DNA of 64,000 nucleotides from Paenibacillus protaetiae (GTDB lineage: Bacteria > Bacillota > Bacilli > Paenibacillales > Paenibacillaceae), in contig NZ_CP035492.1 in NCBI RefSeq assembly GCF_004135365.1, positions 1,860,001-1,924,000 on the forward strand. Direction: 5' to 3'. Made by a program: the position numbers and the translations under genes. The notes below the pieces were generated by a model that saw only the letters and a program-made list of their open reading frames with translations, made no database searches and was not told where the DNA came from. Positions 56,847-64,000 of the stretch are shown here, piece after piece; positions within the stretch are counted from its first letter, which is position 1; each line of letters opens with the position of its first letter.

Positions 56847-57748
56847 CTACCGGATAAATTCCTTCAGCGCCTCTACATAAGCTTCGCCAAGCTGGGACAA
56901 TGCGGTGTTTTTATGCGCTATCCAGCCGACGTTAATCGTCTCGTCGCAATCGAGCGGCACCGGAATAATATCATTGCCGTTCAAATCCGAACTGAGCACG
57001 CCGGTAGAAATGGTGTACCCGTTTAAGCCGATCAGCAAATTAAACAGCGTAGCCCGGTCATTGACCCGGATGCTTTTCGGATGGCTCAGCGTGCTTAATA
57101 TTTCCTCGGAAAAATGAAACGAGTTGTATTCCCCTTGCTCAAATGACAAGTACGGATATTGCTGAAGCTGCTCGATGGTTACAATCGACTGCTTCGCAAG
57201 CGGATTCCGCGCACTGACGAACACATGGGGTTTCGCCGTAAACAAGCTGTGAAACTGCAGATTGGCGCTGTTCAACAGCTTGTAAATCACTTTGGCGTTA
57301 AATTCATTGACGTACAGGATGCCGATCTCGCTGCGCATCAGCTTCACATCCTCGATAATCTCGTACGTTTTGGTCTCCCGCAAAGCCAGCTCGTATTCCT
57401 CATGGCCGTAATCGTTCACCAGCTTTACAAACGCATTTACCGCAAATGCATAATGCTGCGTTGATACGGAAAAATGCTGCGGCGACGGCTTCCCGTTCAA
57501 GTAGCGGCTTTCCAGGAGCTCCGCCTGCTCGGTCACCTGCCGCGCATAGCCAAGAAATTCCGCCCTTCCGGCGTAAGCGTAATTCCTTTGTTCGTGCGCT
57601 CGAACAACGTAATGCGGAGCTCCCGCTCCAGCTCTTTAATCGCGCTCGACAAGCTCGGCTGGGAGATGAACAGCCGCTTCGCCGCTTCGTTCATCGATCC
57701 CCGCGCCGCCACTTCAATCATATATTTCAACTGCTGCAGTGTTACCAT
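56847..57748 (-). pseudogene. LysR family transcriptional regulator, frameshifted
   Basis: Repaired length is about 300 residues, normal for LysR. The first frame has MVTLQQLKYMIEVAARGSMN, EAAKRLFISQPSLSSAIKEL and TPEGRNFL before a stop. The second begins GYARQVTEQAELLESRYLNG and covers the ligand domain with TISTGVLSSDLNGNDIIPVP. The break is at the CC at 57550-57551; one extra G on the coding strand restores FLGYARQVTEQ. Length 902 is one base short of a codon multiple. It lies 19 bases downstream of leuA in the same direction and would be co-transcribed. It is likely a regulator of a nearby metabolic gene. Sequence error or recent pseudogene. Confidence 0.88.
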
Positions 57749-57767
57749 ATCGTCGCTCCCACCAGCT

Positions 57768-59303
57768 TTACCTTCCGGCCTGATTATCCAGTATAATGGC
57801 GTTGATTCCGTTCAGGAACGCCATTGCGCTTGCTTTAATAATATCCGTATCCATCGCGCGGCCGGAATACGTTTTGCCGCCGTATTCAAGGCGGATGTTT
57901 ACCCGGCCGATGGCATCTGTGCCTCTCGATAAGCTGTTAATTTTATAATCTTTTAATTCGACGTCCAAACCAACAAGCCCTTTGATCGCCCCGTACAGCG
58001 CGTCGATTTGCCCTTCGCCTACCGAGCTGTCGCGGAACGTTTCCGTTCCTTTCTTCAGCTTGACCGTTGCCGTCGGATACAGGTCGTTTGTTATTACTTG
58101 GAATGAAACAAGCTCGTACAGCTCCTTAGCGCTTGCATCATGATTGCCGTGATTGGACGCCAGCTGGAATACGTCATGATCGTACACTTCTTTTTTCGCA
58201 TCGGCAAGTACAAGAAACTTCTGAAACAGCTGTTCAAAATCGTCCGAATCCCCTGTGCTGAAGCCAAGCCGCTCGACCGTATTTTTAAACGCATGGCGTC
58301 CCGAGCGCGCCGTCAATATGAGTTCCATACTGTCCGCGCCTACGTCCTCCGGCGCCATAATTTCGTATACTTGTTTATCCTTCAGCAAGCCGTCCTGATG
58401 AATACCTGAGGAGTGGGCGAATGCATTTTCGCCGGTGATCGCTTTGTTCACCTGCACGTCGAGGCCCGTCAGCAGCGTCAGCAGCTTGGAAGTGCGCAGC
58501 AGCTCTGCCGTTCGAATAGCCGTTTGGGCATGGTAGAAGTTATCCCTTACTTTCAAGCTCATGACCACTTCCTCCAGCGAAGTATTGCCGGCACGCTCGC
58601 CAAGCCCGTTAACGGTCACTTCCATTTTGTCAGCGCCGTTTTTAATAGCGGCAAGCGTATTGGCTGTAGCCAGGCCAAGATCGTTATGGCAGTGGACGCT
58701 GAGGAGAACATCGGGGTTCACATTTTTCAGCCGTTCGTTCAATTTGCGGATCAGCTCGCCGAATTCGTCCGGAACCGCATAACCAACCGTGTCCGGCACG
58801 TTAATGATCGTAGCGCCGGCTTTCACGACGGCTTCGATCGTTGCCCACAAATATTCAAAATCCGAGCGGGATGCGTCCTCCGTTGAATATTGGACATGGG
58901 GCAAAAGCGTTTTCGCATATTTGACCGCTTCAACGCCCATTTCGAGCACGGCATCCTTGGAACGGTTGAATTTTTTCTCCACATGGATGTTAGATGTGCC
59001 CAGCACAATGTGAATAAACGGATTTTGCGCCGGCTTAATGCTTTCATAGACCGACTCGATGTCCTTCTGAACCGCACGGGCAAGCGCCGTAATGGATACC
59101 GTGTCGCCAACGGTGCGGGCAATTTGCTGCACTGCCTGAAAGTCGCCTGCGGACGAAGCCGGGAATCCCGCTTCGATGATGTCCACCCCCAGCCGCTTCA
59201 GCTGCTGGGCAAATTCAACTTTCTGTTCCACATTCAGCTTGGCGCCAGGCACCTGCTCCCCATCGCGCAGCGTCGTGTCCAATACGATAATGTTGCGTTC
59301 CAT
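57768..59303 (-). CDS. leuA: 2-isopropylmalate synthase
   Basis: A 511-residue LeuA, the first enzyme of leucine synthesis, condensing acetyl-CoA with 2-oxoisovalerate. The metal site begins MERNIIVLDTTLRDGEQVPG. ALARAVQKDIESVYESIKPA and VLLSVHCHNDLGLATANTLA with the His ligands are present, as is the flap GLGERAGNTSLEEVVMSL. The C-terminal regulatory domain for leucine feedback ends in NGINAIILDNQAGR. The ATG was chosen because GGAGG precedes it; upstream frame extensions lie in the T-box leader. Control is by a leucine T-box in the leader, so expression rises when charged tRNA-Leu is scarce. It is separate from any ilv operon. Confidence 0.96.
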   Translation of the reverse strand: MERNIIVLDTTLRDGEQVPGAKLNVEQKVEFAQQLKRLGVDIIEAGFPASSAGDFQAVQQIARTVGDTVSITALARAVQKDIESVYESIKPAQNPFIHIVLGTSNIHVEKKFNRSKDAVLEMGVEAVKYAKTLLPHVQYSTEDASRSDFEYLWATIEAVVKAGATIINVPDTVGYAVPDEFGELIRKLNERLKNVNPDVLLSVHCHNDLGLATANTLAAIKNGADKMEVTVNGLGERAGNTSLEEVVMSLKVRDNFYHAQTAIRTAELLRTSKLLTLLTGLDVQVNKAITGENAFAHSSGIHQDGLLKDKQVYEIMAPEDVGADSMELILTARSGRHAFKNTVERLGFSTGDSDDFEQLFQKFLVLADAKKEVYDHDVFQLASNHGNHDASAKELYELVSFQVITNDLYPTATVKLKKGTETFRDSSVGEGQIDALYGAIKGLVGLDVELKDYKINSLSRGTDAIGRVNIRLEYGGKTYSGRAMDTDIIKASAMAFLNGINAIILDNQAGR

Positions 59304-59437
59304 GGATCTACTACCTCCCGAAAAATGAATGATATTGCCTTGATTTGTATGGAATGTACCTGAAATGGATGTACCTGAATGGCTTCCGTATCCTTGCTCT
59401 ATATAAAGCGGGGCTGGCCAAACCCGGTCTTCAGCCA

Positions 59438-59704
59438 ACAAAAAAACCCCGTCTCTACGTATAGAGACGAGGTTAACCCGCGGTACCACTCTAATTCATT
59501 CCTGTTCAACAAGGAATGAGCTCAATTCGATGGCCATCACCATCTATCCCTGTAACGGGGGAATCCGTCTTACCCTACATTGTCGGGCAGCTGTTCATAG
59601 ACGAGTTCAAAGCGATTGACGCTGCCGTTTTGCACCAACCAACGGCTCTCTGAAAGGTCAAATAGCTTCTACTATTTCTAATCAACACATTTGGTTATCG
59701 ATTA
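59438..59704 (-). promoter_or_regulatory. T-box riboswitch, leucine (CUC specifier)
   Basis: The leader contains the universal T-box core TGGTACCGCGG (59478-59488) after GAATTAGAG, a Stem I with AGAGAG and GGTTGGTG, and the codon CTC in TTGAACTCGTC at 59603-59605, matching leucine. A terminator stem (AACCTCGTCTC / GAGACGGGGTT followed by TTTTTT) competes with the antiterminator. Uncharged tRNA-Leu binding would switch leuA on. Confidence 0.9.
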
Positions 59705-59710
59705 ATCGGT

Positions 59711-59740
59711 ATTATATGCCAGCCGGAAAGATACTGTCAA
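59711..59740 (-). promoter_or_regulatory. Promoter of the leuA T-box transcript
   Basis: TTGACA (59735-59740), an 18-base spacer and TATAAT (59711-59716) on the minus strand, about ten bases before the T-box start. Confidence 0.88.
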
Positions 59741-59762
59741 CCTAGTCCGTACAAAAACAAAT

Positions 59763-60566
59763 CTACAGGATATGGAAAATTGGCGGCTCCGTCAAATGAT
59801 AGACCGGCACGTCCTGCGCATACGAACGAATCCGATCCGCAAGCAGGGCCATGCCAGCCTGCTCGCTTTCGGCATGGCCGATGGCCAGCACCGCCGCCGC
59901 ATGGCCCTGCCGAATCGCATCTGCAATATAAACCGGCGTCTCCCATTCCGGGCCTTCGCCGTAAATAAGCAGATCAAGCTTCTCCTCGCGGTACAGCGGA
60001 ATAGCGGTTTGACCGCCGCCCCGATAGCCTACCAGCAGGCCGATGCGGCGGCATGGCATCGAGGCGTCGCCTAATGCGCGGATGTATGCCGCGCCAAGCT
60101 GCCTTTTGACATGTCCGGCAATTTGCGAGAGGGTCACCCCTTCGCCGGGCAGCTCTACAACGGATGCCTCCGGCTTTACCCGGACCACATCATGTTCCCA
60201 GCCCAGCTGCTGCACCAGCCCGGCCGTAATCAAATCCGGGTTCATCCGATGGACGTAATCGTGGCAGCGGTAAATGGCAAGCCCCGCTTCCTGTATCCGC
60301 TTTCTTTTATGTTCAAAAACCGGATCGCCTTCAAACGACGAAGTATCGCCGTGATGGCTGAAATAGACGCCTTCATGGGCAATCAGCAGATTAACGCCTT
60401 GCGCAATCGCCTGTTCAATAACCGCTTTCGAAGGCATAAATGCAGTTGCAATGCCTGTAACCGCCATCCCCGGATCACCCGTCTCCAGCCTGTCCACCGT
60501 ATTACCGCTGCGCTGCACGCCATCCCATAGCCGGTTCACGACATCCTGCACCGTCATTCCCGCCAT
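59763..60566 (-). CDS. Nif3-like dinuclear metal protein (DUF34/YqfO family)
   Basis: A 267-residue Nif3-like protein. It opens MAGMTVQDVVNRLWDGVQRS, with VTGIATAFMPSKAVIEQAIA and NLLIAHEGVYFSHHG supplying early metal ligands, and GHAAAVLAIGHAESEQAGM with the late His/Glu pair. The family forms toroid hexamers around a dinuclear metal centre and has proposed roles in metal insertion or GTP-cyclohydrolase-like reactions. It is shorter than the three-domain bacterial YqfO. The ATG follows the polysaccharide deacetylase stop by one base (TAAATG), so translation is linked. Confidence 0.88.
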   Translation of the reverse strand: MAGMTVQDVVNRLWDGVQRSGNTVDRLETGDPGMAVTGIATAFMPSKAVIEQAIAQGVNLLIAHEGVYFSHHGDTSSFEGDPVFEHKRKRIQEAGLAIYRCHDYVHRMNPDLITAGLVQQLGWEHDVVRVKPEASVVELPGEGVTLSQIAGHVKRQLGAAYIRALGDASMPCRRIGLLVGYRGGGQTAIPLYREEKLDLLIYGEGPEWETPVYIADAIRQGHAAAVLAIGHAESEQAGMALLADRIRSYAQDVPVYHLTEPPIFHIL

Positions 60567-61196
60567 TTAAGCCCGCACTCCTTCCAGTGCCAGCAGCTCA
60601 CTGACGGTCACAAGCCGGTAACCCTGCTTGACCAGCACGGGCACCAGCACCGATACAGCTTCGATTGTCTGCGAACGGTCGCCGTAGCCGTCGTGAAACA
60701 GCAGAATGCTGCCCGGTCCCAGGTGCTCTCTCGTCTTATCCAAAATATGCTGTACACCCGGCATGTCCCAATCCTGCACACCGGGATTGACGGCTCCGAT
60801 CAGCCGGTAGCCGCGGCTTGCCGCAAGGCGGCCCAGCCTCTCATCGGACGCCAAATAAGGCGGGCGAAGCACTGCCGGTTTTGCACCGGTTATGCCTGCA
60901 ATCAGCTGCTCCGTTTTATCAATTTCCTCTAGAATGTCGTCCTTCTTCAGTTCGGTCAGATTTGGATGCGTATACGTATGATTTCCGATTTCATGCCCTT
61001 CTTCATGGACGCTGCGCGCCGTTTCCGGGTTTCGCTCGATCTGCTCGCCAATCATAAAAAAGGTTGCTTTCCCGTTCCACTCGCGGAAAATTGATAATAA
61101 TTGCGGCGTATAGACCGGGTTTGGCCCGTCATCAAACGTGAACGCAACTGCCTTGACGCTTGTGGTAACCTTATCTACCATTCCTTGCATTTCCAT
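60567..61196 (-). CDS. Polysaccharide deacetylase family protein
   Basis: A 209-residue NodB-homology deacetylase. The five family motifs are visible: AVAFTFDDGPNPVYT (catalytic Asp), EIGNHTYTHPNLTEL (metal His pair), AVLRPPYLASDERLG, NPGVQDWDMPGVQH (catalytic Asp) and SILLFHDGYGDRS. There is no signal peptide or transmembrane helix, unlike secreted peptidoglycan deacetylases, so it may act inside the cell or use another export route. It resembles PdaA/PdaB-like folds only in the core. AAAGGGGG precedes the start. It is co-transcribed with the Nif3-like gene and lies 65 bases below vanY. Confidence 0.9.
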   Translation of the reverse strand: MEMQGMVDKVTTSVKAVAFTFDDGPNPVYTPQLLSIFREWNGKATFFMIGEQIERNPETARSVHEEGHEIGNHTYTHPNLTELKKDDILEEIDKTEQLIAGITGAKPAVLRPPYLASDERLGRLAASRGYRLIGAVNPGVQDWDMPGVQHILDKTREHLGPGSILLFHDGYGDRSQTIEAVSVLVPVLVKQGYRLVTVSELLALEGVRA

Positions 61197-61261
61197 TCCG
61201 CAGCTTCCCCCTTTATCCCTTTGCCAATCTTACGCCATCATACCATGAAAATTTCCATTTC

Positions 61262-62131
61262 TCAGCTTTTTGTTGTTACAATAACGCCGTCGACATTGTT
61301 GCCGGACAGCTCGTACCAGCCGTCCTGCGGCAGCTTGACCGTATGGTTCGCTTTCGTCAGCCGATAATACGATACGGTATAGTGCACGCCCTCCACCGTA
61401 ACGGACAACGATTTTTTGCTGCGCAAATCGTCTACGTATTGCTCCAGCGTCAAATCAAGCTTCTTCATGATGGCGCTGTGCGGCAAGCCGACATAACGAA
61501 AATGCCACGGCTCATATTGGATGCCGGTTATATTCGTTTTATCCGCCGGGTACCGCAAAATAAAACCGTATTTCCATGCGTTTTGCTTCAGCCATTTGCC
61601 TTCCGGCGCATGGTCCATCGCAGTCAGCGAAGAGCCGATATCAAGCGATAAACCGACATTATGCTCGCTGTATCCGGCCGGAAGCGCATAGTCGCCGCCT
61701 TTTTCCTTATACAGTTCCTCCTGCTCGTCCAGCCCCCGATAACCGCTGCTGATGATATAATGCCTTACTCCGTCTTCGCCGGCTGCCTTAATCATCTCAT
61801 TAAACGGCGGCAGCAGGCTTGCGGATATCCGGATGGAGCTGTCCAGCAGCCCATAACCCTGCATCAAGTCCGGATGCTCCGACAATTGCACGATATCATC
61901 CGGTATGCCTTCCTCATGAACCGGGTAATCTTTATTCACCAGAATCAGATTGCCTTCGTATATATGATCCAGCGACAGCTCAACCGATTTTACCGGCTTT
62001 CCGCCAGCCGGCGCTGCATTCTTTTGAATGGAAACGCCTGTAATCGCCCCTTCACCTTTGCCGCCCCATAACGCAAACATGACCGCACCTATACATACCA
62101 CACTGAATAACCAAAAAAACCGTTTCTTCAT
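61262..62131 (-). CDS. vanY: VanY-type D,D-carboxypeptidase (M15 family)
   Basis: A 289-residue zinc D,D-carboxypeptidase. The N-terminal anchor (RFFWLFSVVCIGAVMFALWG) is an uncleaved signal or transmembrane helix. The catalytic part has YIISSGYRGLDEQEELYKEK with the Arg, GYSEHNVGLSLDIGSS with His and Asp zinc ligands, and GIQYEPWHFRYVGLPHSAIM with the catalytic Glu and third His. VanY removes the terminal D-Ala from D-Ala-D-Ala muropeptides. In glycopeptide resistance clusters it accompanies vanHAX, which are absent here; only vanS and vanR are adjacent. It may trim the wall or serve in spore cortex. GGAAGGGG precedes the start. Confidence 0.93.
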   Translation of the reverse strand: MKKRFFWLFSVVCIGAVMFALWGGKGEGAITGVSIQKNAAPAGGKPVKSVELSLDHIYEGNLILVNKDYPVHEEGIPDDIVQLSEHPDLMQGYGLLDSSIRISASLLPPFNEMIKAAGEDGVRHYIISSGYRGLDEQEELYKEKGGDYALPAGYSEHNVGLSLDIGSSLTAMDHAPEGKWLKQNAWKYGFILRYPADKTNITGIQYEPWHFRYVGLPHSAIMKKLDLTLEQYVDDLRSKKSLSVTVEGVHYTVSYYRLTKANHTVKLPQDGWYELSGNNVDGVIVTTKS

Positions 62132-62222
62132 CTTTGTTTCCCCTTCCGTTCATCTACCTTGGAAAGAATAAAAAACAAAGCTTAAAAAGAAACGGTGCAA
62201 ATTTAAAATATTTCTTAAATTT

Positions 62223-63314
62223 TTAGATTTGGGGCAGCCGCACTTCAAATTCCGTTTGAATGCTGCTGCTTGCGGCAGTAATGGTGCCGCCATGCTGTTC
62301 GACAATATTTTTGGCAATAAAGAGGCCTAGTCCGGTGCTCCCGTTTTGCTGCGTGCGGGCTTTGTCGCCGGTATAAAACATGTCGAACAAATACGGCAAA
62401 TGCCCGGGATCAATGTAGCTGCCGTAATTGACCACTTTAACGACTGCGGAGGTGCCGTCCAGCCCGGCATAAATGTCGATATATTGCCCGTCCGACCCGT
62501 ACCGGGCCGCGTTCACCAGCAAATTCTCGAAGACGCGGGCCAGCATCTCTCCATCTCCAGTAATGGGCAACACGGGCGGAACATGCAGCCTCGCTTCCAA
62601 AGCGCTGGTTTCGAATAACGGGTACAGTTCCTCGTTCAGCTGCGCCAGCAGCGCGCTTAAATCAAGCGGGCCTCGCGTAACCGGCTGCAGCCCGTAGCTC
62701 AGCTTGGTCACTTCGAACAGCTCGTCAATGAGCTTCTCCAGCCGTTTCGATTTGGCGTAAGCGATTGTAGTGTAATGCTTCGCCTGCTCCTGTTGCAGCT
62801 GATCGTCTTTGAGCACAATATCCAAATAGCCGATCACCGACGTAAGCGGCGTACGCAAATCATGCGCCAGGTTCATGACCAGCTGGTTTTTGCTGCTTTC
62901 CGCGAATTCGCCTTTTTCGATCGCTTCCTTCAGCCTCGCGCCGGCCCGGTTAATATCTTCGGCAATTTGCTGAAAGTCGTCATTGGACGCGATGGTCACT
63001 TTCGTTTCAAACGCACCAGTTGATAGGCGATGAATGCCGGTTGAAATTTCTTGAAAATACGTTTTGTAAGGTTTTGTCAAAAAATAAAAAAAGAGCACCG
63101 AAAGCGGGATAAACAGCAGCAAAAAGAAATAGACGTCCCCGATCCGGTTCATCCACAAACGGATGGCGGCCAGCGGGGTGTCTGCATAAACGTTATTATA
63201 ATAATACCGTTGCAGCGCCTTATAAATAAGGTAAGTGAGGAAGCCCGCTCCGAGCATGCTGTACCCGAACAGCAGCAGCATCTTGGTGCGGAAGCTCTGG
63301 AATCGATTAGCCAT
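62223..63314 (-). CDS. vanS: VanS-like sensor histidine kinase
   Basis: A 363-residue membrane histidine kinase. Two transmembrane helices (residues 11-28 and about 62-80) flank an unusually small external loop, as in VanS_B/VanS_D-type kinases. A HAMP-like region follows, then the HisKA box VMNLAHDLRTPLTSVIGYLD with the phospho-His, the N-box NLLVNAARYGSDGQ, and GLFIAKNIVEQHGGTITAAS with GSTGLGL before it. LTKPYKTYFQ links the HAMP. It overlaps the response-regulator gene by eight bases, so they are coupled. The ligand, perhaps glycopeptides or cell-wall damage, is inferred from the VanY neighbour. Confidence 0.9.
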   Translation of the reverse strand: MANRFQSFRTKMLLLFGYSMLGAGFLTYLIYKALQRYYYNNVYADTPLAAIRLWMNRIGDVYFFLLLFIPLSVLFFYFLTKPYKTYFQEISTGIHRLSTGAFETKVTIASNDDFQQIAEDINRAGARLKEAIEKGEFAESSKNQLVMNLAHDLRTPLTSVIGYLDIVLKDDQLQQEQAKHYTTIAYAKSKRLEKLIDELFEVTKLSYGLQPVTRGPLDLSALLAQLNEELYPLFETSALEARLHVPPVLPITGDGEMLARVFENLLVNAARYGSDGQYIDIYAGLDGTSAVVKVVNYGSYIDPGHLPYLFDMFYTGDKARTQQNGSTGLGLFIAKNIVEQHGGTITAASSSIQTEFEVRLPQI

Positions 63315-64000
63315 TAAACGTATACCCTACTCCCCATACCGTTTTAATAAACTTGTTTTTATCTTCGCCAAGCTTCTTGCGCAAAGTGCGGATATGGACC
63401 ATCACCGTGTTGCCGTTCTCGTAATACGCTTCGCCCCATACCTGCTGGAAAATATGCTCGGCGCTAAATACGATTTTGGGATGGCTCATGAGCAGCACCA
63501 AAATATCAAATTCTTTAGGCGTCAGCTCAATTTCCGCATCGTACAGGAGCACCGTCCGCTTGTCCGGGTCTACGACAAGCCCTGCCGCCTCAATCGGCGC
63601 TTTATGGGTCCCGCCGGAATGCTGCTGGCTGAGCAGCTTCAAGCGCCGGAGCTGGGCGTTTACGCGCGCGGTCAGCTCCAGCGGGTTAAACGGCTTCGTC
63701 ATGTAATCGTCCGCTCCCATGACAAGACCGGTTATTTTATCGAGATCAGACGTTTTTGCGCTCAAAAAAATAATCGGCAGCACAAACGCCTCGCGGATTT
63801 GGCGCGTTGCCTCGTAGCCGTCCAGCCCCGGCATCATAATGTCCAATATCGCCAAATCTACCGGCTGCGATTGAACCGCGAGCAGCGCCTGCTTGCCGTC
63901 GTAAGCTTTGATCGTGTGGTATCCTTCCTTTTCCATATGCAGCGCAATCAAATCGACGATTTCCGCTTCATCGTCCGCAATCAATATCGTATATCGTTCC
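63307..64000 (-). CDS. vanR: VanR-like OmpR/PhoB response regulator (cut by right edge)
   Basis: An OmpR/PhoB-type regulator lacking only its first few residues. At the edge the frame reads E-R-Y-T-I-L-I-A-D-D-E, so the start lies just outside. The receiver domain has the phospho-Asp in LAILDIMMPGLDGYEATRQI, the Thr/Ser in PIIFLSAKTSDLDKITGL and the Lys in GADDYMTKPFNPLELTARV. The winged helix carries LTPKEFDILVLLMSHPKIVF, then WGEAYYENGNTVMVHIRTLR and KTVWGVGYTF. It is the first gene of the vanR-vanS-vanY unit. Its target promoters are unknown; regulation of vanY is the parsimonious guess. Identity is firm; the start cannot be seen. Confidence 0.93.
   Translation of the reverse strand, partial: ERYTILIADDEAEIVDLIALHMEKEGYHTIKAYDGKQALLAVQSQPVDLAILDIMMPGLDGYEATRQIREAFVLPIIFLSAKTSDLDKITGLVMGADDYMTKPFNPLELTARVNAQLRRLKLLSQQHSGGTHKAPIEAAGLVVDPDKRTVLLYDAEIELTPKEFDILVLLMSHPKIVFSAEHIFQQVWGEAYYENGNTVMVHIRTLRKKLGEDKNKFIKTVWGVGYTFNG

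Noticed and set aside
56847-57748. Two separate genes for a LysR N-terminal fragment and a LysR ligand domain
   Set aside because: The two frames join into one full-length LysR protein with a single added base.

Overview
The window looks like the chromosome of a Paenibacillus-like member of the Bacillales (low-GC Gram-positive lineage, although this DNA is moderately GC-rich). The evidence is strong AGGAGG-type ribosome binding sites, sigma-A promoters, a leucine T-box riboswitch, U-tailed intrinsic terminators, paired half-size chromate transporters, and a VanR/VanS/VanY module. I see no rRNA, tRNA, CRISPR array, insertion sequence or prophage. The only phage-like gene is an isolated, frameshifted holin.

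Layout. 1-4.3 kb: murI (cut by the edge) and small housekeeping genes (YtxH-like, DUF948, DUF86/YutE, a 36-residue membrane ORF, Dabb barrel, CuA cupredoxin, broken holin). 4.6-17.3 kb: a twelve-gene minus-strand operon with a near-consensus promoter and a terminator. It encodes an NMT1-type ABC importer, an FAD oxidase, several C-N/C-O hydrolases (CocE, isochorismatase-like, amidase, creatininase, FAH, cytosine-deaminase-like amidohydrolase), a cupin and a DeoR regulator. It looks like a catabolic route for an unknown amide- or N-heterocycle-containing compound. 17.6-21.1 kb: a gamma-glutamyltransferase-like enzyme, and a divergent Lrp/AsnC regulator with two chromate-transporter halves. 21.3-27.2 kb: an NlpC/P60 hydrolase and a CheR/hybrid-kinase signalling cluster. 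27.5-33.3 kb: two ATP-grasp systems facing each other, one circularly permuted ATP-grasp plus alpha-E, the other DUF350 plus a glutathionylspermidine-synthase-like ligase plus accessory proteins.

33.5-38.8 kb: Cu/Zn SOD, FabV, a 23-residue hydrophobic ORF, a secreted protein, a frameshifted aldo/keto reductase, a YdeI-like protein and a DHFR-like reductase. 38.9-44.2 kb: a pentose-phosphate operon zwf-tkt-gnd-tal. 44.4-49.6 kb: HxlR, a thioredoxin-reductase-like flavoprotein, a luciferase-like monooxygenase with a perfect TTGACA/TATAAT promoter, rocD and an AraC regulator. 49.7-52.6 kb: a Gfo/Idh/MocA dehydrogenase with two sugar-isomerase TIM barrels. 52.7-56.7 kb: an AbrB-type membrane protein, a metallo-beta-lactamase-fold hydrolase, an Rrf2 regulator and an oxalate-decarboxylase-like bicupin. 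56.8-64 kb: a frameshifted LysR gene, leuA with its T-box, a Nif3-like protein, a polysaccharide deacetylase, and vanY-vanS-vanR (vanR cut by the right edge).

Five genes (holin, amidohydrolase, second chromate-transporter half, aldo/keto reductase, LysR) are each broken by what looks like one lost base in or next to a short G/C run. The uniform pattern suggests assembly error more than true gene decay. All family assignments come from reading motifs by eye; no database search was run.
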